Of a stretch of 15,519 bases of DNA, positions 1 to 5,825 are shown piece by piece. Where the stretch lies: assembly GCA_036497285.1 (NCBI GenBank), contig DASXJR010000005.1:1-15519 (forward strand). The letters are read 5' to 3'. Numbering within the stretch: position 1 is the first letter of the stretch; every line of letters starts with the position of its first letter. Origin of the DNA: RYN-133 sp036497285. Lineage in GTDB: Bacteria > Actinomycetota > Actinomycetes > Mycobacteriales > Jatrophihabitantaceae. Under the pieces are notes generated by a model. It saw only the letters and a program-made list of their open reading frames with translations, ran no database searches and had not been told where the DNA came from. A program made the position numbers and the translations under genes.

Positions 1-141
1 CTGTACGACTTCCTGGACGTGGGCGACCCGGTGCGCTACCCCAACGCCAACGGCCAACTGATGCAGATCGGCGACGGCTACGGCGACTGGAACATCGCCT
101 GGCCGCAATGGAAACTCGGCGGGCTCTACCGCACCAGCTGA
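1..141 (+). CDS. L,D-transpeptidase, C-terminal fragment (5' end outside window)
   Basis: This is the last 46 codons of a gene entering from the left edge, read in frame 1 and ending in TGA at 139-141. The visible tail contains YDFLDVGDPVRY and then GDGYGDWNIAWPQWKLGG. The segment after the catalytic domain of mycobacterial L,D-transpeptidases (LdtMt2 type) has the same layout: a 'WFYD...GD.V.V' strand followed by a 'G.GDWN..W.QW..G' tail. Family members are exported enzymes that form 3-3 cross-links between meso-diaminopimelate residues in peptidoglycan, using a catalytic cysteine in an HGC-type motif. That motif lies upstream of the window and cannot be checked. The assignment rests only on the C-terminal signature, so the exact paralogue is unknown. 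Confidence 0.72.
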   Translation: MYDFLDVGDPVRYPNANGQLMQIGDGYGDWNIAWPQWKLGGLYRTS

Positions 142-281
142 GTCACCCCACGAAATCGCCTGGAGAACGTGGCGATTCCGCGAGGACCCCGACTCGTCAC
201 CCCACGAAATCGCCTGGAGAACGTGGCGATTCCGCGAGGACCCCGACTCGCCACCCCGCGAAGTGGAGTGGACCCCGATTC
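142..281. repeat. 54-bp tandem repeat with palindromic core, 2 full copies plus 1 shortened copy
   Basis: Copy 1 (142-195) and copy 2 (196-249) are identical 54-mers. A shortened, diverged third copy (about 250-281) keeps both ends but lacks about 22 bases of the middle. Each full copy has an inverted repeat: AATCGCC at 154-160 against GGCGATT at 171-177, and at 208-214 against 225-231. Two more CG pairs follow beyond one mismatch, giving a 9-of-10 stem with a 10-nt loop. The array starts at the base after the transpeptidase stop codon and ends about 30 bases before ftsY. No T-run follows the hairpins, so a classic intrinsic terminator is not supported. It is more likely an extragenic palindromic repeat. 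Confidence 0.85.
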
Positions 282-297
282 GCTGATCGAGGTCCCT

Positions 298-304
298 GAG
301 AGGA
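298..304 (+). promoter_or_regulatory. Ribosome binding site of ftsY
   Basis: GAGAGGA lies 7 nt upstream of the GTG at 312. It supports that start over the ATG at 304, which meets a stop after eight codons in its own frame. Confidence 0.6.
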
Positions 305-311
305 TGGCCTC

Positions 312-1466
312 GTGGTTGTTCTCTGGATAGTCCTGGCCGTCCTGGTCGTCGCGGCGGTGATCGTCGGGCTCGTCGTCACCCGCTCGCGGCGTGGCGTCCG
401 CTTCGAGGAACCGCCCCAGCCGGGCGTCGACTACGCCGAGCCGAAGCCACCGGACACGCTGGAGCTTCCGCCGGTCGAGGCCCCGGAAGCCGAGGTCGCG
501 CCGGCGCCCGAAGCGGCGGTTGCGCCGGCGATCGAAACCCCGGCGCCGACCGCCGGGCGCCTGCAGCGGCTGCGTGCGCGACTGTCCCGCTCGCAGAACG
601 CCCTCGGCCGCGGCCTGTTGTCGGTGCTGTCCCGCGAGCGCCTCGATGACGAAGCCTGGGAAGAGGTGGAGGAGGCGCTGCTCAGCGCCGACGTGGGCGT
701 GCGGCCGACCTCCGAGATCGTTGAAGCGTTGCGCACCAAGACCAAGGTGCTCGGCACGCAGTCGCAGGGCGAACTGCGCGCGCTGCTGGCCGAAGAACTG
801 GTCACCGCGCTGCAGCCCGACCTCGACCGCACGCTGCACGCGACGCCGTCCGCCGACCGTCCTGCAGTAGTTATGGTGGTCGGCGTCAACGGCACCGGGA
901 AGACGACCACGTGCGGCAAGCTCGCCCGGGTGCTCGTGGCCGACGGTCGCACCGTGTTGCTGGGTGCCGCGGACACCTTTCGCGCCGCTGCTGCCGATCA
1001 ACTCGAGACCTGGGGTTCGCGCGTCGGCGCACAGACGGTGCGCGGACCCGAGGGCGGCGACCCGGCCTCCGTCGCGTTCGACGCCGTGAAGCAGGGCACC
1101 GAGGACAAGGTCGACACCGTCCTCATCGACACCGCCGGACGGCTGCACACGAAGGTCGGCCTGATGGACGAGCTGGGCAAGGTCAAGCGCGTGGTCGAAC
1201 GTCAGGGCCCGGTCGACGAGACGCTGCTCGTGCTCGACGCGACGACGGGCCAGAACGGGCTCACCCAGGCGCGGGTGTTCACCGAGGTCGTCAACGTGAC
1301 CGGCATCGTGCTGACCAAGCTCGACGGCACCGCACGCGGCGGCATCGTGATCAGCGTGCAGCGCGAACTCGGCGTGCCGGTGAAGCTGGTGGGACTCGGC
1401 GAGGGCGCCGACGACCTGGCCCCGTTCGAGCCGGAAGTATTCGTTGACGCGTTGCTGGGGGAGTAG
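312..1466 (+). CDS. ftsY: Signal recognition particle receptor FtsY (SRP-family GTPase)
   Basis: 384 aa. FtsY docks ribosome-SRP complexes at the membrane, and reciprocal GTP hydrolysis with Ffh hands nascent membrane proteins to SecYEG. The N-terminus is a hydrophobic segment (about residues 2-24) followed by RSRRG, so this FtsY probably has a transmembrane anchor, as is common in actinobacteria. Residues about 30-80 form an acidic, Pro/Ala/Glu-rich linker, and the helical N domain follows. The G domain shows the P-loop GVNGTGKTT (191-199), DTFRAAAADQLE, DTAGR (273-277), the guanine-specificity motif TKLDG (335-339), and the closing GLGEGADDLAPFEPEVFVDALL. All key GTPase motifs are intact. 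The start is GTG, chosen for its ribosome binding site. The stop codon directly abuts the tdh ATG, which implies one transcript. Confidence 0.96.
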   Translation: MVVLWIVLAVLVVAAVIVGLVVTRSRRGVRFEEPPQPGVDYAEPKPPDTLELPPVEAPEAEVAPAPEAAVAPAIETPAPTAGRLQRLRARLSRSQNALGRGLLSVLSRERLDDEAWEEVEEALLSADVGVRPTSEIVEALRTKTKVLGTQSQGELRALLAEELVTALQPDLDRTLHATPSADRPAVVMVVGVNGTGKTTTCGKLARVLVADGRTVLLGAADTFRAAAADQLETWGSRVGAQTVRGPEGGDPASVAFDAVKQGTEDKVDTVLIDTAGRLHTKVGLMDELGKVKRVVERQGPVDETLLVLDATTGQNGLTQARVFTEVVNVTGIVLTKLDGTARGGIVISVQRELGVPVKLVGLGEGADDLAPFEPEVFVDALLGE

Positions 1467-2495
1467 ATGAAGGCCCTGTTCAAGCCGGCAGCGTCGCCGG
1501 GCTTCGAGCTGGTGGACCGTCCGGAGCCGTCGGCCGGACCTGGCGAGGTGAAGATCCGGGTGCTGCGCACCGGGATCTGCGGCACTGACCTGCACATCCT
1601 CGCGTGGGACGACTGGGCCGCGTCCGCGGTGAACGCACCGCTGATCCCCGGACACGAGTTCTGTGGCGAGGTCGTCGAGGTCGGCGACGGTGTTCGTGAC
1701 GTGCACGTCGGAGCGCTCGTGTCCGGCGAGGGACACGTCGTGTGCGGCACGTGCCGCAACTGCCGCGCCGGCCGTCGCCACCTGTGCATCCGCACGTCCT
1801 CGATCGGTGTGAACCGCGACGGCGCGTTCGCCGAATACGTCGTGCTGCCCGAGTCGAACGTCTGGGTGCACAGGGATCCTGTCGATCCCGACCTCGGTGC
1901 GATCTTCGACCCGTTCGGCAACGCGGTACACACAACGCTGTCGTTCCCGCTCGTCGGCGAGGACGTGCTGATCACCGGCGCCGGGCCGATCGGACTCATG
2001 GCCGCTGCGATCGCCCGGCACATCGGCGCGCGCTTCGTCGTGATCACCGACGTGTCGCAATACCGCCTCGACCTTGCCCGCAAGATGGGCGTGGACCTCG
2101 CGCTGGACGTCTCGCACGAGAGCATCGCGTCGGCGCAGTCGCGCCTGGGCATGGTCGAGGGCTTCGACGTCGCGCTCGAGATGAGCGGGCACCCGTCGGC
2201 GTTGCCGGACGTGATCGCGAACCTCAACCACGGCGGCCGCATCGCGATGCTCGGCCTCCCGTCGCAGCCGATCGAGATCGACTGGGGCAAGGTGGTCACG
2301 CACATGATCACCATCAAGGGCATCTACGGCCGCGAGATGTACGAGAGCTGGTACGCGATGTCGGCGATGCTGCGCTCCGGTCTCGACATCTCCTCCGTCG
2401 TCACGCACCGCTTCCCGGCGTCGAGTTGGGAAGCCGCGTTCGACACCGCGCACCGTGGCCAGTGCGGCAAGGTCGTCCTCGATTGGAGTGTCTGA
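1467..2495 (+). CDS. tdh: L-threonine 3-dehydrogenase (zinc-dependent, MDR family)
   Basis: 342 aa, essentially the E. coli Tdh length (341). It oxidises L-threonine with NAD+ to 2-amino-3-ketobutyrate, the first step of threonine conversion to glycine. Catalytic zinc ligands are visible: Cys38 in GICGTDLH and His63-Glu64 in PGHEF. The structural-zinc lobe has Cys93, Cys96, Cys99 and Cys107. The Rossmann nucleotide motif is GAGPIG (171-176). Other medium-chain dehydrogenases, such as sorbitol dehydrogenase, share these motifs. The specific call rests on the length, on a Cys at position 38 as in E. coli Tdh, and above all on the kbl gene immediately downstream. The ATG follows the ftsY stop with no gap, and the G-rich GGGGGAG at the end of ftsY probably serves as ribosome binding site. 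The stop overlaps the kbl start (TGATG). Confidence 0.95.
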   Translation: MKALFKPAASPGFELVDRPEPSAGPGEVKIRVLRTGICGTDLHILAWDDWAASAVNAPLIPGHEFCGEVVEVGDGVRDVHVGALVSGEGHVVCGTCRNCRAGRRHLCIRTSSIGVNRDGAFAEYVVLPESNVWVHRDPVDPDLGAIFDPFGNAVHTTLSFPLVGEDVLITGAGPIGLMAAAIARHIGARFVVITDVSQYRLDLARKMGVDLALDVSHESIASAQSRLGMVEGFDVALEMSGHPSALPDVIANLNHGGRIAMLGLPSQPIEIDWGKVVTHMITIKGIYGREMYESWYAMSAMLRSGLDISSVVTHRFPASSWEAAFDTAHRGQCGKVVLDWSV

Positions 2496-3676
2496 TGTAC
2501 GGAGCGGTCCAGAACGAGTTGCGGGCGACGATCACCGAGATCCGTGACGCAGGGTTGTACAAGAACGAGCGCGAGCTGGCCTCACCGCAGTCGGCGCACG
2601 TCCGCTCGGCCGGCAAAGAGGTGCTGAACTTCTGCGCGAACAACTACCTCGGCCTCGCTGACCACCCGTCGGTCGTCTCTGCCGCCAAAGCCGCGCTCGA
2701 CGAGTGGGGCTTCGGCATGGCGTCAGTGCGTTTCATCTGCGGAACCCAGATCCAGCACACCGAGCTCGAATCGCGGCTTTCCGCATTCCTCGGTACGGAA
2801 GCGACGATCTTGTACTCGTCGTGCTTCGACGCCAATGGCGGACTGTTCGAGGTGCTTCTCGACGAGAACGACGCGGTGATCTCGGACGAGCTCAACCACG
2901 CGTCGATCATCGACGGGATCCGGTTGTGCAAGGCGAAGCGGTACCGGTACAAGAACCGGGACATGGCCTCGCTGACCGAACAGCTCGAGGCTGCGTCCGG
3001 GGCGCGACGCAGGTTGGTCGTGACCGACGGTGTGTTCTCGATGGACGGGTACCTCGCGCCGCTCGCGGACATCTGCGATCTCGCCGAGAAGTACGACGCG
3101 ATGGTGATGGTCGACGACTCGCATGCCGTCGGGTTCGTCGGGGCCACCGGCGCCGGGACACCCGAGCTCGCCGGGGTGCAGGACCGCATCGACGTCGTTT
3201 CCGGGACACTCGGCAAGGCGCTGGGCGGCGCGTCCGGCGGGTACATCTCGGCGCGCGCGGAGATCGTCGAGTTGCTACGGCAGCGCTCGCGTCCGTACCT
3301 GTTCTCGAATGCAGTCGCGCCGGCGGTGGTGGCGGGCTCGCTGGCCGCGCTCGATCTGGTCGCCTCGTCCGACGACGCCCGCGCTCAGTTGCGCGCGAAC
3401 ACGAAGCTGTTCCGGCGGCGGATGGCGGACGAGGGGTTCGACATCCTCGCGGGGGAGCACCCGATCACGCCGGTCATGTTCGGCGACGCGGTCGTGGCCG
3501 GGCGGATCGCGGACGAGATGCTCGCGCACGGCGTTTACGTGATCGCGTTCAGCTACCCGGTAGTGCCGCAGGGCAAGGCCCGCATTCGCGTCCAGCTCTC
3601 CGCAGCGCACTCGGCCGAAGACGTTGAGACCTGCGTGCGCGCGTTCGTCGCCGCCCGCACCGCCGTCCTCGGCTGA
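2495..3676 (+). CDS. kbl: Glycine C-acetyltransferase (2-amino-3-ketobutyrate CoA ligase)
   Basis: 393 aa (E. coli Kbl is 398). This PLP enzyme of the alpha-oxoamine synthase family splits 2-amino-3-ketobutyrate with CoA into glycine and acetyl-CoA, taking the unstable product of Tdh. Motifs: NFCANNYLGLADHP near the N-terminus, GTQIQHTELESRL, SSCFDANGG, DELNHASIIDG, the PLP-contacting DDSHAVGF, and the Schiff-base lysine Lys241 in SGTLGKALGG. The start ATG overlaps the tdh stop by one base, and GGAG at 2485-2488 sits 6 nt upstream. The reading frame stays open far upstream, but an earlier start would overlap tdh and lacks family similarity. Related enzymes (KAS I-like 5-aminolevulinate synthase, 8-amino-7-oxononanoate synthase) are less likely given the tdh partner. 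Confidence 0.96.
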   Translation: MYGAVQNELRATITEIRDAGLYKNERELASPQSAHVRSAGKEVLNFCANNYLGLADHPSVVSAAKAALDEWGFGMASVRFICGTQIQHTELESRLSAFLGTEATILYSSCFDANGGLFEVLLDENDAVISDELNHASIIDGIRLCKAKRYRYKNRDMASLTEQLEAASGARRRLVVTDGVFSMDGYLAPLADICDLAEKYDAMVMVDDSHAVGFVGATGAGTPELAGVQDRIDVVSGTLGKALGGASGGYISARAEIVELLRQRSRPYLFSNAVAPAVVAGSLAALDLVASSDDARAQLRANTKLFRRRMADEGFDILAGEHPITPVMFGDAVVAGRIADEMLAHGVYVIAFSYPVVPQGKARIRVQLSAAHSAEDVETCVRAFVAARTAVLG

Positions 3677-3741
3677 CAGTGGTCAGTTCGGCCGTCAGTG
3701 GTTAGTTACAACTGACCACTGTGCGCTCGAACTGACCACTG
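3677..3741. repeat. Symmetric cluster of four 12-mers (two direct, two inverted)
   Basis: CAGTGGTCAGTT occurs at 3677-3688 and, with one mismatch, at 3696-3707. Its reverse complement AACTGACCACTG occurs at 3710-3721 and 3730-3741. Start-to-start spacings within each pair are 19 and 20 nt. The whole block can fold into one two-tier hairpin: an inner stem with a very tight loop and an outer 12-bp stem, separated by a 7/8-nt internal loop. It begins at the first base after the kbl stop and ends 23 nt before the next start codon. No T-run follows. Possible roles are a transcript-end or stability hairpin, a repressor operator array, or the terminal repeats of a lost insertion sequence. The sequence alone does not decide. 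Confidence 0.85.
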
Positions 3742-3764
3742 TCGGCGCGTGGGAGCATCACGGC

Positions 3765-3971
3765 GTGCCGTCGTTGTTCCGGGACCCCGTGCTCGTCAGC
3801 TACGTCGACGAGGCCGACGCCGAGATCGCCGTAGCCCCGTACGGCGACCTGCTGCCCCGGGTCGGCGAGAACATCAGGATCCGCAAGACGCCGTACGTCG
3901 TCGTTCGCGTCGGCTACGACATGCCCGAGCAGACGATCACCCGTGTCTGGGTCGTGTGTCGCCCGGCGTGA
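3765..3971 (+). CDS. Hypothetical 68-aa protein
   Basis: A GTG start at 3765 is preceded by GGGAG at 3751-3755 (9 nt spacing), and the frame runs to TGA at 3969-3971. The product begins MPSLFRDPVLVSYVDEAD. It contains a glycine-bounded turn, LPRVGENIRIRKTPYVVVRV, and ends in ITRVWVVCRPA. Alternating polar and hydrophobic residues suggest a small all-beta domain. There is no signal peptide, transmembrane segment or cysteine motif beyond one Cys near the end. I do not recognise the family with certainty. Many small bacterial proteins of unknown function share the pattern 'LP.VGE.I.I....Y.V..V'. It lies between the 12-mer cluster and the GlnR-like box, so it may be transcribed separately from both tdh-kbl and amtB. 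Coding status is likely but unproven. Confidence 0.6.
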   Translation: MPSLFRDPVLVSYVDEADAEIAVAPYGDLLPRVGENIRIRKTPYVVVRVGYDMPEQTITRVWVVCRPA

Positions 3972-3983
3972 GAGCGCTGCGGG

Positions 3984-4022
3984 TTAATCTCACGGAAACA
4001 CGTCCAGGCCGGTTCCTGAAAC
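3984..4022 (+). promoter_or_regulatory. Putative GlnR box upstream of amtB
   Basis: TTAAT (3984-3988), six bases, then GAAAC (3995-3999) fits the actinobacterial GlnR half-site gTnAc-n6-GaAAc at the T, the A and all of GAAAC. A second GAAAC lies at 4018-4022, 23 nt downstream where the consensus predicts 22, and its partner gTnAc is not conserved. The box sits about 120 bp upstream of the amtB ATG. GlnR is known to activate amtB-glnK-glnD in Streptomyces and mycobacteria, so the location fits. This is a motif-based inference. Confidence 0.5.
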
Positions 4023-4107
4023 CTCGTCAGCAGAGAGTGCGTGGAAATCGGCGAGGTGCGGACATCGGCGTCCTGAGCATCCCGCTTCGCAACCGGATCC
4101 CTCGGCT

Positions 4108-4112
4108 GGAGG
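4108..4112 (+). promoter_or_regulatory. Ribosome binding site of amtB
   Basis: GGAGG ends 4 nt before the ATG at 4117. It is the strongest Shine-Dalgarno match in the window and fixes the start. Confidence 0.7.
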
Positions 4113-4116
4113 CTGA

Positions 4117-5490
4117 ATGGACGGGTACTACGCCTGGATGATCGTGGCGACGGCACTGGTGTTGATGATGACCGTGCCTGCGCTGGCGCTGTTCTACGGC
4201 GGGATGACTCGCTCGAAGTCCGTACTCAACATGATGATGATGTCGTTCGTCGCGTTCGCGGCGGTCGGTGTCGTATTCGTCCTGTGGGGATGGTCCGAGG
4301 GGTGGGGCGCAGACGGCCTCGGCAACAACAACGGCGACCTGATCGCCAACCCGTTCTCGATGTTCGGCCTGCACGGCGTGAGCCCGGGCAACTACATCTA
4401 CGTGCTGTTCCAGCTGACCTTCGCCGCGATCACCGCGGCGCTGATCAGCGGGGCGATCGCAGACCGAGTGCGGCTGTCGGCGTGGATCGTGTTCACCGTC
4501 CTGTGGGTGACACTCGTGTACTTCCCGATCGCCCACAACATCTGGGGCGGCGGCTGGTGGTACTCCAAGTTCCCGAACCTCGACTACGCCGGCGGCACGG
4601 TCGTGCACATCAACGCCGGTGTCGCCGGCGGGGTGCTGGCGCTGATCATCGGCAAGCGGGTCGGCTGGCCTCGCGAGCTGACGCGCCCGCACAACCTGAC
4701 GCTGACGATGATCGGCGCAGGCCTGCTGTGGTTCGGCTGGTACGGGTTCAACGTCGGCTCGATGGTCTTCAACGACAGCACGACCAAGGCGTGGGGCGGC
4801 TTCTCGGCGCAGTTCCAGGGGGAGATGGGCACGACGTTCCTCAACACCACCGTCGCGACCATGTGCGCGATGCTCGCCTGGTTGCTGACCGAGCGCATCC
4901 TGCACGGCAAGGCCACATCGCTCGGTGCCGCGTCCGGTGTGGTCGCCGGTCTGGTCGCGATCACGCCCTCCTGTGGCGCGGTCAACACCCTCGGCGCGAT
5001 CGTCGTCGGTGCGGTTGCCGGCATCGCCTGCGCGATCGCAGTCGGCTTGAAGTACAAGATCGGTCTGGACGACTCGCTCGACGTCGTCGGCGTGCACCTG
5101 GTCGGCGGCATCATCGGCGCCTTGTTGATCGGATTCGTCGGCACCACGTCATCGCCCCAGGGTGTCGACGGCCTCTTCCCGGCCGGCTCCAACGGACTGT
5201 TCTACGGTGGCGATCTGACGCTGCTGGGCCACCAGGCGATGGGCGTGCTGTTCACGCTGGTCTGGAGCGGCGGCATCACGGCCGTTCTGGGCCTGGGGAT
5301 CAAGTACACCATCGGCTGGCGGGTCACGAGGGACGACGAGATGAGCGGCATCGACAACGCCGAGCACGGCGAATCGGCCTACGACTGGGGCGGCCTGTCC
5401 GCCGGCGGCCACGGGCTCGGTGCCGCGCCCGCGGCGACCTCGACCGCCCCGCCACCGGCGGCCGAGACCAGAGAGACGGTGAGGGCATGA
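4117..5490 (+). CDS. amtB: Ammonium transporter AmtB
   Basis: 457 aa, a polytopic Amt/Mep/Rh channel of about 11 transmembrane helices that conducts ammonium into the cell. The N-terminus enters directly into helix 1 (MIVATALVLMMTVPALALFYGG), without the cleaved signal peptide of E. coli AmtB. The phenylalanine-gate region reads FQLTFAAITAALISGAIADR. The pore twin histidines are His164 in VVHINAGVAGG and His327 in VVGVHLVGGIIGAL. The tail after about residue 405 is cytoplasmic and Gly/Ala/Pro-rich; it follows the region that contacts PII in this family. It is the first gene of a tightly coupled operon: its TGA overlaps the glnK ATG (ATGA). A GlnR-like box lies upstream. All hallmark residues are present, and nothing is truncated. 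Confidence 0.97.
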   Translation: MDGYYAWMIVATALVLMMTVPALALFYGGMTRSKSVLNMMMMSFVAFAAVGVVFVLWGWSEGWGADGLGNNNGDLIANPFSMFGLHGVSPGNYIYVLFQLTFAAITAALISGAIADRVRLSAWIVFTVLWVTLVYFPIAHNIWGGGWWYSKFPNLDYAGGTVVHINAGVAGGVLALIIGKRVGWPRELTRPHNLTLTMIGAGLLWFGWYGFNVGSMVFNDSTTKAWGGFSAQFQGEMGTTFLNTTVATMCAMLAWLLTERILHGKATSLGAASGVVAGLVAITPSCGAVNTLGAIVVGAVAGIACAIAVGLKYKIGLDDSLDVVGVHLVGGIIGALLIGFVGTTSSPQGVDGLFPAGSNGLFYGGDLTLLGHQAMGVLFTLVWSGGITAVLGLGIKYTIGWRVTRDDEMSGIDNAEHGESAYDWGGLSAGGHGLGAAPAATSTAPPPAAETRETVRA

Positions 5491-5825
5491 AGCAGGTAAC
5501 CGCAATCGTCAAGCCGTTCAAGCTCGATGACGTCAAGGTCGCGCTGGAGGTCCTGGGCATCCAGGGGCTGACCGTCGCCGAGGTACAGGGCTTCGGTCGG
5601 CAGAAGGGGCACACCGAGGTCTACCGCGGCGCGGAGTACACCGTCGACCTCGTACCGAAGGTGCGCATCGACGTCCTCGTCAGCGACGGGGACGCCGACA
5701 AGGTCGTCGACTCGATCGTCGAAGCCGCGCGCACCGGCAAGATCGGTGACGGCAAGGTCTGGGTCACCACCGTGGATACACTCGTCCGCGTGCGGACCGG
5801 TGAGCGTGGCGCCGACGCCGTCTAA
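5487..5825 (+). CDS. glnK: PII nitrogen-regulatory protein GlnK/GlnB
   Basis: 112 aa, the standard PII length. This trimeric signal protein senses 2-oxoglutarate and ATP/ADP and blocks AmtB when nitrogen is plentiful. The T-loop reads GFGRQKGHTEVYRGAEYTVD with the modification site Tyr51. Gln39, Lys40 and Gly41 match ligand-contacting positions. The B-loop is TGKIGDGKVWV. In actinobacteria, GlnD-family enzymes adenylylate Tyr51 rather than uridylylate it (shown in Streptomyces and Corynebacterium; inferred here). The ATG overlaps the amtB stop by 4 nt, and glnD begins inside the last codons of this gene. Linkage to amtB favours the name glnK, though mycobacterial annotations call the equivalent gene glnB. 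Confidence 0.97.
   Translation: MKQVTAIVKPFKLDDVKVALEVLGIQGLTVAEVQGFGRQKGHTEVYRGAEYTVDLVPKVRIDVLVSDGDADKVVDSIVEAARTGKIGDGKVWVTTVDTLVRVRTGERGADAV

Noticed and set aside
142..281. CRISPR-like array
   Set aside because: The 54-bp units are contiguous with no spacers, there are only two full copies, and no cas genes are present.
304..330. ATG at 304 as the ftsY start
   Set aside because: It is out of frame with ftsY and reaches a TAG after eight codons.
126..2453. 775-aa open frame on the minus strand
   Set aside because: It lies opposite ftsY and tdh, which have full family motifs. Its product is Arg/Asp/His-rich without any domain, the usual antisense artefact of GC-rich codon bias.
3624..3764. 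Upstream extension of the 68-aa ORF to an ATG at 3624
   Set aside because: It would overlap the end of kbl and read through the 12-mer repeats. The GTG at 3765 has its own ribosome binding site.
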